A DNA stretch of 64,000 nt, taken from positions 13,768,983 to 13,832,982 of the forward strand of contig NC_050471.1 of assembly GCF_013373865.1 (NCBI RefSeq), given 5' to 3'. Positions 8,426-18,737 of the stretch are shown here, piece by piece. Positions within the stretch are counted from its first letter, which is position 1, and each line of letters begins with the position of its first letter. The notes under the pieces are model-generated. The model was given only the letters and a program-made list of their open reading frames with translations, did no database searches and was not told where the DNA came from. The position numbers were made by a program, and so were the translations under genes. This DNA is from Monomorium pharaonis (taxonomy: Eukaryota; Arthropoda; Insecta; Hymenoptera; Formicidae).

Positions 8426-9574
8426 ATGGCTGAAAACAAAGACATACGCGAGCGTGAAAAAATCGCAAGGGAGATTGAGAAAACGAGTGAATCAATCCGA
8501 AAAAAACATCGCGCCTTGAAGACCAGTAGGATCGAAGAGGATATTGTGACCAAGAGACACTTTGAACCTCTCATTGAACCGCTGCAAAAGATTGTTGACA
8601 ATTCTAGTACACACGCAATAAAAGAGGAGCCTCGTGACGATGATGTTGAAACGTCGTGTGTTCAGAAGGATACGACAAAGAGTAAGATAAAGAGGAAACG
8701 AAAAAACACTTCGATGGATCACACCTTAAACGAATCGTACAAACTTATGCAGTATACATTAAACGACGCGGTAGATTTGCCATCGATACAGGATGAGCAG
8801 CATCAGCATACGTTAAATGATGCAATGGATTCACCAGCGATGGATTCACCAGCGATAGCGTCCACGCCGCGTATGGTAGTTGTACAACCCAAGTCGCTCG
8901 AGAACGAAGATGTTTTCGAAACGACAGACGATTCGTTTGCAGCAATCGTTCGAAATCGTTTGCAAACACCAGAGGGTCGAAAAGCGTTGTCGCAGCACTT
9001 TGGTCCGCTAGGTCAAGAGTACATCGGAGATTTCCTCAGCGGTCATTGTGAAAAAGAGGAAATTATAGATATCGTTTACGGTGTTTATCTGGGCAAGGAT
9101 GGAATGATGCTTGGTAGTAAAAAGTTTGACGTGGACAGCGAAGATAACATAATTGTCGACGGTATGCGATACGTTGGCACACCGGGTCTTTACGAACTAA
9201 TCTTTAAGAGATATCCCGATGATTCCCTCTACACAGAAAACGATAAACGAAAGTACAAAAACATATTGTTGGTTACAAACGCACATAAACGAAATCATGT
9301 TTCACACGGTCGATTATTGAGCAACAAGGGATATAAGTATAAATATATAATTGCACCGTTATTAAATGATAAATTTACGATTGAAAAAGGATTACCTAAC
9401 GTTGCGACATTAAATGATAACGCGATTGATTACGTGCACTGGGATGATCCCAACGAGCTAGTGGATCGCTTACGTTTGCTTGAAGCTTCGCGTCAAGCTG
9501 GTCACAATGCACATGATAATGAGATGCTGTCAATAATTGAAAAACTTCGCGAGGCTGGCCTTATTATAAATTAA
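8426..9574 (+). CDS. Unrecognised conserved Polinton protein, 382 aa
   Basis: I do not know its function. The intact frame from ATG 8426 (MAENKDIREREKIA) has a charged, coiled-coil-like N-terminal third and a basic patch resembling a nuclear signal (KSKIKRKRKN). A low-complexity stretch with repeated TLNDA(V/M)D and MDSPA units follows, and then a compact C-terminal domain with GPLGQEYIGDFLSG, GTPGLYELIFKRYPDD and YVHWDDPNELVDRLRLLEAS. It follows the ATPase by 37 bp and ends exactly at the CACGTTC array. The same domain layout is preserved in the outer copy despite frameshifts, so the C-terminal domain was probably under selection. Candidate roles are capsid assembly or packaging partner; both are inference from position. 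Confidence 0.75.
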   Translation: MAENKDIREREKIAREIEKTSESIRKKHRALKTSRIEEDIVTKRHFEPLIEPLQKIVDNSSTHAIKEEPRDDDVETSCVQKDTTKSKIKRKRKNTSMDHTLNESYKLMQYTLNDAVDLPSIQDEQHQHTLNDAMDSPAMDSPAIASTPRMVVVQPKSLENEDVFETTDDSFAAIVRNRLQTPEGRKALSQHFGPLGQEYIGDFLSGHCEKEEIIDIVYGVYLGKDGMMLGSKKFDVDSEDNIIVDGMRYVGTPGLYELIFKRYPDDSLYTENDKRKYKNILLVTNAHKRNHVSHGRLLSNKGYKYKYIIAPLLNDKFTIEKGLPNVATLNDNAIDYVHWDDPNELVDRLRLLEASRQAGHNAHDNEMLSIIEKLREAGLIIN

Positions 9575-9855
9575 CGTGAAAGAACGTGAAACCAACGTGA
9601 AAGAACGTAAAACGAATGTGAAAGAACGTGGAACGAACGTGAAAGAACGTAAAAGAACGTGAAACAAACGTAAAAAAACGTAAAACAAACGTAAAAGAAC
9701 GTAAAACGAACGTGAAAGAACGTGAAAGAACGTGAAACAAACGTGAAAGAACGTGAAACCAACGTGAAAGAAGATGAAATGAACGTGAAAGAACGTGAAA
9801 GAACGTAAAACGAACGTGAAAGAACGTAAAAGAACGTAAAAGAACGAAATAAATC
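9575..9855 (-). repeat. CACGTTC-rich 10/11-bp array of inner Polinton
   Basis: Units such as GTGAAAGAAC and GTGAAACGAAC, the reverse complement of the arrays at 1108-1620 and 16335-16704, begin one base after the stop of the 382-residue gene and end about 50 bp before the integrase ATG. The array therefore occupies the promoter or leader position of the integrase gene. Confidence 0.9.
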
Positions 9856-9906
9856 ATAGTGTAATTTCATCGCGCGCGTTATTACCTGATCGATAGTTTG
9901 CAAAAC

Positions 9907-10860
9907 ATGAAATCATTGAAATTCAATAGACGCGTAAGTTCTGAGAGGTTGCGATTCGTTGAGGATCTGCACGCTCCAGCAAGAAGAAATTTTCCACGAA
10001 GACGTGTTATAGTTCGAGGATATGACGACTTGTGGCAGGCTGATATCGTTGAGATGCATCCGTATTCGCTTTTCAACAAAGGCTATCACTACATACTCAC
10101 TGTCATCGATGTGTTGAGCAAGTATGCGTGGGCTGTAGCACTCAAGAGCAAGGGTGGAAGCGAGACGGCTAACGCTATCGCTAAGATAATTCGGGAGAGT
10201 AGTAGACATCCGAAAAACTTGCAAACCGATATGGGGAAGGAGTTTTATAACGCTGATGTACAGAAACTCTTGAAAAAACATGATATCAATTATTATTCTA
10301 CGTACTCTGTAATGAAAGCGTCGGTCGTTAAGCGATTCAATCGCACGCTGAAAAACAACATGTGGAAACAGTTTACGTTCAACGGCAATTACAAATGGAT
10401 TGATATGTTACCGCGTCTCGTGTCTACTTACAATACCCGAAAGCATCGAACAATTGGCATGCGACCCGTTGACGTAACGCCCGCGGTAGCTGAAAGACTC
10501 TTGGTTACAGTATACAACGCTATAAAGATTGCCGGTCCGGCGAAATTTACAGTGGGTGACTCTGTACGCGTAAGCAAGTACAAAACTGTCTTTGAAAAGG
10601 GTTATACACCAAATTGGACGACTGAGGTGTTTAAAATCATTAAAGTCCAGCATACCAATCCCGTAACCTATCTACTCGAGGATTATCTCGGAAAATCTAT
10701 ATCTGGAGCGTTCTACGAGTATGAATTACATCGCACGACTCATCCGGATGTATTTCTTGTGGAAAAAATATTACGCAGGAAGGGTGACGAGGTCTACGTA
10801 AAGTGGTTGGGATTCGATGGATCACACAATTCATGGATACACAAAGACAATATCATTTGA
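9907..10860 (+). CDS. Polinton chromodomain integrase, inner copy (catalytic Glu lost)
   Basis: A 317-residue retrovirus-type integrase that should join element ends to target DNA. ATG 9907 (MKSLKFNRRV) is the first in frame; only a TTG lies just upstream. The core has Asp46 (WQADIVEM), Asp108 (LQTDMGKEF) and, 34 residues on, Lys142 in SVVKRFNRTLKN, where the outer copy has Glu (VVERFNR). That GAG-to-AAG change destroys the DDE triad in an otherwise open frame. Residues from about 276 form a chromodomain (FLVEKILRRKGDEVYVKWLG), which in related integrases targets histone marks. The gene converges on polymerase B. Confidence 0.88.
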   Translation: MKSLKFNRRVSSERLRFVEDLHAPARRNFPRRRVIVRGYDDLWQADIVEMHPYSLFNKGYHYILTVIDVLSKYAWAVALKSKGGSETANAIAKIIRESSRHPKNLQTDMGKEFYNADVQKLLKKHDINYYSTYSVMKASVVKRFNRTLKNNMWKQFTFNGNYKWIDMLPRLVSTYNTRKHRTIGMRPVDVTPAVAERLLVTVYNAIKIAGPAKFTVGDSVRVSKYKTVFEKGYTPNWTTEVFKIIKVQHTNPVTYLLEDYLGKSISGAFYEYELHRTTHPDVFLVEKILRRKGDEVYVKWLGFDGSHNSWIHKDNII

Positions 10861-11201
10861 TTCATACAGAAAAAATAAACGTTTATTTATTATAAACATA
10901 CAAAAGTACAATGTATAAAATATACAAATAAATTTTTATGATATATAACAAAGTGTATCTTTATTATCCCTTCTTCCTTATCCTTAATATATAATAGGTA
11001 TAAAAATCTTTTTTTTCGTACGAGTTTTAGATATATAAAAATACATGTGAAATGTGAAATACAAAGACCTAGAAATATAAAATATATAAAATATGTGTAA
11101 AATGTATACAGTACAAAATGTAAAACTATAAAAATATATGTAAAATGTAAAATACATAATATAAAATATACAAATATGAAATACGTATTTAATACAATAT
11201 A
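10861..11201. other. AT-rich convergent 3' region between integrase and polymerase B
   Basis: Contains AATAAA-type signals on the plus strand shortly after the integrase stop, and AT-rich, ATGTAAAATGTAAAATA-like low-complexity sequence before the polymerase stop. No gene is seen. The first 105 bases of the window are the outer-copy equivalent. Confidence 0.7.
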
Positions 11202-14200
11202 TTACAAAGGTATCCGCCAATGTCTCCACGGCAATGTCTCAATCGAATCCGGCACGAGATATCGTTTGTCATCGTACGGGCTCAGGGCGATATTTTTTTC
11301 AGATATTGTGTATACTTCATGTAACTTTGATCGTATACATGACTGACGACGTGTCATTTCGATTTCTTCACGGAGACAGCGTGTATAATCATCGAATGTT
11401 CGCGCGACGACGCTGCTCTTGACACCTTTAGCTTTTTTGGTGTCTTTCTTCCCATCCACCCTCATTGCATACATTTTCGCCCTGAGTCCAACAAACTCGG
11501 TCATTATCGCACCGTTGTTCTCATCCTTCATCAGACCCGGCACTTTTTTATTTTCAAGAGACATACTGTACGCATTGCCGATCGGATAATTGCTGGTATT
11601 GAATCTTGCAATATCGTGTTTCATATTTTCATAAATATTCTCGCACTCGACATGATATATGAGACTGTCGGTGTCAGTATACATTACTTTGCATTTGTCG
11701 CGATACAGTGGTAGCATGTACTCGTGGTGAAATTCATACAAACAGATTTTGGAAATGTCGAGTATACACATTCCTATGTAGATCGGCTTGTTGAATTTCA
11801 CCTCGAGATTACGCAGTTCGATAGCGATTAGGTTCTCTGAAAATACGCTTCTACTATGAAAATTAGGTTTTGCGATCATTGCCTCCGCGCCGTACCGTCC
11901 GTCCCATTTCGTTAACAGTTTTACGTCAACGTGATTGCGAACATTCTCCATAGTTTTCCTGAATACCGCGTTATTCATAAGTTTATATAAATTTTTTTCG
12001 AAATCATTTTTTGCAAGGGTTCGGAATTGTGTGTTTAATTCTATATACTTGCGGAGCCATGGAGATTGTGCAAATTTTAACACGCGATGTATTTGTGTTA
12101 CACGGAGACCATGACGCATGCACTGTTGCAAGTTGCGATAATGAATGATGTAACGCTTCTTATCGCAAACAGTTGCAAGCAATTTCTCTTCTCGCGTACC
12201 GGGCGGCTTGTCGCGCGTCGGACAGAACGGTAGATCGGCGTGCGCGTCGTGAAGATTTTGAGGATACTCGAGATCAACCTCGAGAATGTAACCAGTGGGT
12301 GAATCCGGAGCGATTGCGTACACGTTAAAATTTAAGATATCTTCAACCCATTAAAATTTAGCGTAAGGCAAAGGTTGGCACATTGCCCATCCGTATAAAT
12401 TATTGACGTCAAAGTACATCAGGTATGACGATGGTTTAGATGAGTCATACGACTGCATGTACTTATTATTCGCTTGCGCATATCTACCTGAACATTGACT
12501 TAAACCTCCACGTATACCGCGCTCAATGAACAATATCATGTCAATGTCTGTGAGTAGTTCAAATGTAATTTTAGTATATTTTAGCATAGCGTCCCACGTA
12601 TATCCGGGGAGTGTATAATAATGTGCAGGATCGAGACCATAACTTTGAATACATGTATCACGAAAATTTTCAAAAATGTCAGCTAATAACAAAACATCTG
12701 TTTTTAAATATAAGTCACTGTATTCACCTAGCGTTTGAATAGAGAATCGCTTCCAGACATTCTCAGCGTGCGCGTAATCGCTCTCGGACACCGTATCACC
12801 GGTCAGGCTACTGAAAAATGATTCGCGCGGCTGTAAACATGTGTCCTGCAACTTTTCCGCGCAATCCACATATTCATAAGGAAATACGCCCTTCCGCGTT
12901 AATAAACTAAATTCTTCGTTAGATAAATTTGAAAATTCTGAACGTACATTTTTTAATTTATCGGTATTAAGATATGACGCTAATTTATTAAGACTAGTAT
13001 TAAGGAATCTGAATGAATCTATGAATCTTAGCTGGATATGTTTTCGCGAATCTTCTTCGGTGGTATCTTTAACGGTTTTGGTAAAAGAAATATACTTTTC
13101 TTTTGTGATTGGTAGTAAACTAACTCTACCTTCAAACGCGGTTGCTATTTCCTTTATTATAAAGTGTGAATCATAACCTGATGAAATTGTGGAAAACTAT
13201 TGGAATGTAATATGAATTTTTATAATTCAAGTTGCAATTTGAATGTGCAGGACCACGATATTTACCGGTTAAATGGTAATGATCGCGCACTCGCGTATCA
13301 TCTGGCGCGAACAAATTATTACATATATGACAACACGTCGCGTTACGGTATGTTTTCCACTGTTCTTTTGACAATGGAATCATGGGAACATTAGCGGATA
13401 AACGTGTCTTAACCTTATGTGACAATTCTTTTAGTTCTTTTGTGAACCATGACACGCAATCAGAATCGCGACGAAATCGATAAACGGATAACGTATCGTC
13501 AAATGAGCATTGCACGTAATATCCAATGCTAAATACCTGATGGTGTTGGTACGTATACGACCCTTGTTCTATGTTCGGTTGTGTTTTCTGTAGTACGCAC
13601 TCCAAGTCAGCGTATACAACAAATGAAAGTTGCTCCTTGTTCGTCGGGTTACGGAATTTCAACCACTTGTCTTTTTCACTCGGTAAAGGTATTGCGCAGT
13701 CATTCATCTGATTACAGTCCGCTGTGTGTGATTCTAACTTTTCCTCAGAACTAAAGTAATGTAGGCATCTGTGAATAATAAAAAAAAATTTAATTTACTA
13801 TTATTTTATTAAAAAAAAATTTTATAAATATGTTTATAAAGAATTATTACTTACCGATCACAAATGTATACTTTTCCATTGTGTTTGCTCACTTGCGAGC
13901 TCACGAGGTGGGACAAATTTTTTATCCATGTGAAATGACCTATGTTATCGTTGTGCGGTTCTTGCATGTACAATAAGTTTACATGTTGCTCGTTCTTGTC
14001 ATCGGAAAGTCGCAGGGGGACAAATCTTTCCTCTTCGACGCCGTACACATTAATGTTGTTATTAAGTCGCTTGAATTTTTTAATGTCTTTCAGCGCGACT
14101 GGACAAACTCTATGTCACCAAAATTTAAAACTGTTGAATAATGCGGGTACGACGACACTCTATCACTATTTCTTTCTGCAGGATGAAAAGCGGCGACCAC

Positions 14201-14965
14201 TGACCACGCGAAGCATGCATTGTCTTTTGATTGCATGTTCACTATCGCTCTTTTCAGCATAATAGGTCGTGGTAATGTGAAACGACATCCCGCACGCATA
14301 GAATTATACTTATTTATATTAATAGTTAAATTTAGTATACGTGATAACGCCCACCCACTATCACGTTCTTGAAATTCATCGAGCAACGCTAACGTAGGCT
14401 CGATAACGTACCGCTTGTACCACTCATCCAAGTCCGATGTTCTAAAAAGATCGCTGTTTCTCGTGGTAATACTCTTATTAGCACGTTTATCCGCCGCTAC
14501 AAATTCACCATTGAATGCGGTGTTAACTTTCACACTACCGTGTCTTTCTAAAGCATCCCGCACTCGCTCAAGCACAATGTCTTTACTATCTTCTAGAAAA
14601 TGGTAAGGTTCGATGTGACGCACGTTAATCACTGCACCGGTTAAGATACGACTCTCAAATGCAGTATCTATTGCACGCCACTCAAGTCTCGCGTTATCAC
14701 TATTATCACTAGTGCTTGCATAGGTACCACCAACGTGCATAAAACGTCTTTCAAGTCGCATCTTTTCACCCGCGAGTCGAGCGATTCTCGCCACCATAGA
14801 TTGTCTCTGTCCAATGGTGAGTCGAGGACGCTTGGCACGATTATGTTCCTCGAGTTGTTCGATACACTCCTCACATGATTGTAACCATGTGAAAAATTCA
14901 CTCAATGTAGCGACTCCGTTTGCTTCTTCTAGGAGTTCGCGTTCCACTCTCTCAAAGTTATCCAT
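11202..14965 (-). pseudogene. Protein-primed DNA polymerase B of inner Polinton, three frameshifts
   Basis: About 1,225 residues from ATG 14965 (MDNFERVERELLEE). The N-terminal half is a Polinton-specific extension. It leads to a Cys/His cluster (CDRCLHYFSSEEKLESHTAD) that is created by removing an 86-bp GT-AG intron at 13769-13854. Then come exonuclease motif YADLEC, an HNH-like segment (CHICNNLF, RDHYHLTGKYRGPAHSNCN), NxSGYD, motif A YFDVNNLYGWAM, motif B LMNNAVFRKTMEN and motif C YTDTDSLIY. Single-base-class frameshifts lie near 14087, 13180 and 12350; otherwise frames are open. It would replicate element ends by protein priming. In motif B, Arg occupies the place where I expect Gly. Confidence 0.92.
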
Positions 14966-15085
14966 TTGGAGGAAAAAAAACTATTTATTCATACACTGAA
15001 TCACACTTGAAATATTTCCTACTGCACACAGACTTTCGAGTAAACAGACTTGAAAACGTCTAAGAAATGCTCTAAGAGTTTTACC

Positions 15086-15093
15086 TATATATA
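15086..15093 (-). promoter_or_regulatory. TATA box upstream of polymerase B
   Basis: TATATATA lies about 120 bp upstream of the polymerase ATG on the minus strand, just inside the right TIR boundary. The mirror gene at the left end has its own TATA in the equivalent place, so each TIR fires one inward promoter. Motif-based only. Confidence 0.5.
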
Positions 15094-15105
15094 CTTATTT
15101 GTAAA

Positions 15106-16328
15106 GTCACGTGACTTTTGAACAAAATTTTAGAAGAAGGGAAAGCTAAGATTTAACATGTTGCGACACGTTCAATTAAAAAAAATTTTCAGGTATAATA
15201 TTAAACGCATACTACAGTATCCGAATGTTATATTTCTATTTTTTAATCTAACATGTATTTTTAATGTTTATAAAATCTAGCAGCCTGATATCGGCGCTCG
15301 CTAGCAGCCAAGATAAGGACGCTGCTTATACGATTAGTGTAGCGGGAGAGAGATAGAGCAAACTGTAACTGGGGGTGGAATATACGTAATATAATTTTTA
15401 TTTGATTATTTATAATTTAAATTAGAATACATATGCATATGTAATCTAACTCAAATTATAAATAATCAAATAAAAATTACATTACATATATGAAATAATA
15501 ATAAAGTCTCTTTATCTGAGCGGCGGTGGTGGTGGTGAGCACAAAGGACTTTTGAAAACATGTTGAGACAAGTTTCTCATTTGTTAGAAAAACAATAAAC
15601 AAAAGAGTTTTGAAATTTATGATAAGGTAATATGTTATAGGAAAACAATAAAGAAAAGGAAGTTTAAAATTAATGACAGTGTCATTTGTTAAAAAGAAAC
15701 ATTAAACAAAAGAAAAAAGAAAATTTGAAATTTATGATAGGGTAATTTGTTAAAAAGAAACAATAAACAAAGAAAAAAAAAAGGAAGTTTGAGATTTATG
15801 ATAGGGTAATTTGTTAAAAAGAAACAATAAACAAAGAAAAAAAGAAAAGGAAGTTTGAGATTTATGACAGAGACATTTGTTAAAAAGAAACAATAAACAA
15901 AGGGATCTTGAAATTTATGACAGACATTTGTTAAAAAGAAACAATAAACAAAAGAAAAAAAAAAGAAAGTTTGAAATTTATGACAGGGTAATTTGTTAAA
16001 AGAAACAATAAACAAAAGTAAAATTTATTACCTTGAAATTTAGGTGACAGGTTAACCTCATCCCTCCCCGATAAATTATTTGATAATCCTCCTTTCGTGA
16101 TAGATTAATTAATCCCCTCAATTAATTTCCCCGATTAATACTCCCCCTCTATTAATTAACCTCTCCCCTACAATTAAATACACTCTCCCCTCAATTAATT
16201 ACCCTCTCCTCTATTAATTACCTTCTCCTCCTTGATTAAATCCCCTCTCCCCCTCAATTAATTACCCTCCCCTCCCCACCCCTTATCCTCACTCCAACTT
16301 GAGTTAGAACTTTCATAGCTCTACTACT
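15106..16328 (-). repeat. Right terminal inverted repeat of inner Polinton
   Basis: Reverse-complement partner of 1621-2942 with the same order of modules: CACGTGAC boundary, unique part, palindrome (about 15385-15495), 60-bp tandem units, C-rich CCCTCTCC/ATTAATTA array and terminal cap ending CTACTACT. Tandem units are fewer and rearranged compared with the left arm. Confidence 0.9.
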
Positions 16329-16334
16329 TTTCAC
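16329..16334. repeat. Right 6-bp target duplication of inner Polinton (TTTCAC)
   Basis: TTTCAC follows the last base of the right TIR and equals 1615-1620. The array then continues in the outer element. Confidence 0.75.
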
Positions 16335-16704
16335 GTTCGTTCCACGTTTATTCGCGTTCGTTTCATGTTTGTTTCATGTTCATTTCATGTTCCTTTCACG
16401 TTCTTTCGCGTTCATTTCACGTTCTTTCACGTTGGAATCACGTTCTTTCACGTTTGTTTCACGTTCTTTCACGTTTGTTTCACGTTCTTTCACGTTCTTT
16501 CACGTTGGTTTCACGTTCTTTCACGTTCTTTCACGTTTGTTTCACGTTCTTTCGCGTTCGTTTACGGTCTTTCACGTTCGTTTTACGTTCTTTCATGTTC
16601 GTTTCACGTTCTTTCACGTTCGTTTTACGTTCTTTTACGTTCGTTCCACGTTCTTTCGCGTTCGTTTCATGTTTGTTTCATGTTCATTTCATGTTCGTTT
16701 AACG
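16335..16704 (+). repeat. CACGTTC-rich array (outer copy, right half)
   Basis: Same 10/11-bp units as 1108-1620, plus TTTCATGTTC variants, running to the 3' end of the outer 382-residue gene. Together with the left half it would form one continuous array before the inner Polinton inserted. Confidence 0.88.
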
Positions 16705-16705
16705 T

Positions 16706-17841
16706 TAATTTATAATAAGGCCAGCCTCGCGAAATTCCTCAATTATTGACAACATCTCATTATCATGTGCATTGTGACCAGCTTGACGTGAAGCTTCAAG
16801 CAAACGTAAGCGATCCACTAGCTCACGTTAGGATCATCCCAGTGCACGTAATCAATCGCGTTATCATTTAATGTCGCAACGTTAGGTAATCCTTTTCCAA
16901 TCGTAAATTTATCGTTTAATAACGGTGCAATTATATATTTATACTTATATCCCTTATTGCTCAATAATCGGCCGTGTGAAACGTGATTTAGTTTATGCGC
17001 GTTTGTAACCAACAATATGTTTTTGTACTTTCGTTTATCGTTTTCTGTGTAGAGGGAATCATCGGGATATCTCTTAAAGATTAGTTCGTAAAGACCCGGT
17101 GTGCCAACGTATCGCATACCGTCGACAATTATATTATCTTCGCTGTCCACGTCAAACTTTTTATTACCAAGCATCATTCCATCCTTGCCCAGATAAACAC
17201 CGTAAACGATATCTATAATTTTCTCTTTTTCACCATGACCGCTGAGGAAATCTCCAATGTACTCTTGACCTAGCGGACCAAAGTGCTGCGACAACGCTTT
17301 TCGACCCTCTGGTGTTTGCAAACGATTTCGAACGATTGCTGCAAACGAATCGTCTGCCGTTTCGAAAACATCTTCGTTCTCGAGCGACTTGGGTTGTACA
17401 ACTACCATACGCGGCGTGGACGCTATCGCTGGTGAATCCATTGCATCATTTAACGTATGCTGCTGATGCTGCTCATCCTGTATCGATGGCAAATCTACCG
17501 CGTCGTTTAATGTATACTGCATAAGTTTGTACGATTCGTTTAAGGTGTGATCCATCGAAGTGTTTTTTCGTTTCCTCTTTATCTTACTCTTTGTCGTATC
17601 CTTCTGAACACACGACGTTTCAACATCATCGTCACGAGGCTCCTCTTTTATTGCGTGTGTACTAGAATTGTCAACAATCTTTTGCAGCGGTTCAATGAGA
17701 GGTTCAAAGTGTCTCTTGGTCACAATATCCTTTTCGATCCTACCGGTCTTCAAGGCGCGATGTTTTTTTCGGATTGATTCACTCGTTTTTTCAATCTCCC
17801 TTGCGATTTTTTCACGCTCGCGTATCTTTGTTTTCAGCCAT
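16706..17841 (-). pseudogene. Unrecognised 382-aa-family protein, outer copy, frameshifted
   Basis: Nearly identical to the gene at 8426-9574. Relative to it, two bases are missing shortly after the ATG at 17841 (within the KDIRE region), which throws the frame. Two bases are inserted near 16820, after YVHWDDPN, which brings an early stop. The uninterrupted middle, about 310 codons from 17753, keeps the basic patch and the C-terminal domain motifs. The TLNDA/MDSPA low-complexity stretch has a different unit number from the inner copy, showing replication slippage there. Confidence 0.85.
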
Positions 17842-17877
17842 GTTGACGTATGTTTAACGTTGACGTATCGATAACGA

Positions 17878-18585
17878 CTAACCGTTCCGTGGTATCGCTA
17901 ACTCGTTAAATCCTCTTCTATATCGTCCATTAGCAAGCTCACTGTCCTTGTCTATCACTAGAAATCCATAATCACGCTGCCAACAATCGCGACACAATGT
18001 ACAAAAATCATCGTACGTCATATCGGTATTCACGTGATCGTTGTATACATGCTTCAGGTTGGTATTATCCTGCTTGAATAGGATTAATAGGTTCGCGTTG
18101 TCACGTATAAGATGTTTAGGTATTCTAGCATACGTTTGACAGAGATAAAAACTATCGACGTTTGAGTGTCTACCCATTGAAAAGTATTCTCTTATCGTAT
18201 CTTGCTTATCACACGCTACGTCATCAAAGATGAAGATTGAGTTTGAACGCGCCTCGCTCGGAGGAATAACGTCACTGTTATTAGAGAATGTAAAGTAACC
18301 GATTTCATCGATCGATGTTAACAAATTCTCCAAGTATCGATATTTCGGCTGTTGCAACGATTTCGAGTACACGTACACGTTCTCGAAACGTACGCCGTGC
18401 GGACTTTCCAACAAGCTTATGATGACATTGGTTTTACCACAATTCGAGGGTCCGCAAATAATCGCACGTATAGTACTCGGCAGCATTTCACCATGTTTAC
18501 GCTTCTCACCACTGTCACCCATCAGTGACAATTTGTTGTCATAATTTGTAACGCGTATCGCCAACGGTTGTCGTACGAACCTCAT
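17878..18585 (-). CDS. Polinton A32-like packaging ATPase, outer copy (motifs intact)
   Basis: 235 residues from ATG 18585 (MRFVRQPLAIRVTN), uninterrupted. Walker A is GPSNCGKT and Walker B is SIFIFDDVACD, so both nucleotide-binding motifs look functional, unlike the inner copy. It is the best-preserved gene of the outer element and probably the closest to the ancestral protein. It is followed 37 bp downstream by the broken 382-residue gene. Despite the intact frame, the element around it is dead, so expression is doubtful. Confidence 0.88.
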   Translation of the reverse strand: MRFVRQPLAIRVTNYDNKLSLMGDSGEKRKHGEMLPSTIRAIICGPSNCGKTNVIISLLESPHGVRFENVYVYSKSLQQPKYRYLENLLTSIDEIGYFTFSNNSDVIPPSEARSNSIFIFDDVACDKQDTIREYFSMGRHSNVDSFYLCQTYARIPKHLIRDNANLLILFKQDNTNLKHVYNDHVNTDMTYDDFCTLCRDCWQRDYGFLVIDKDSELANGRYRRGFNELAIPRNG

Positions 18586-18737
18586 TTTCTACTAAGTAAA
18601 AAGGTAGGATCGAACGTCTATTTATATGCGCGCAAAACCGCGAATCGTTCAGTAGCAAAGATATTCGCGCTGTTATCACATCTCTCTGATATTCTTAATT
18701 TCAACGGTCCCGTACCGTTGATAAAGTATTGTAGCGA

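Larger units (their letters stand above)
1621..16328. mobile_element. Inner Polinton/Maverick, end-to-end but decayed
   Basis: This 14,708-bp self-synthesising DNA transposon is bounded by inverted repeats starting AGTAGTAGAGCTATGA, with the usual Polinton 5'-AG. It contains the expected set: protein-primed polymerase B, retrovirus-type integrase with chromodomain, packaging ATPase, adenovirus-type protease and two capsid-like proteins, plus four ORFs I do not recognise. Lesions occur in the 163-residue ORF, major capsid, penton, PLA2/protease, ATPase (Walker B), integrase (third acidic residue) and polymerase (three frameshifts). The element cannot be autonomous. Confidence 0.93.

Noticed and set aside
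1615..16334. TTTCAC as independent proof of the Polinton insertion
   Set aside because: The word occurs throughout the array, so the duplication is supportive only; the call rests on the TIR ends and the split outer copy.
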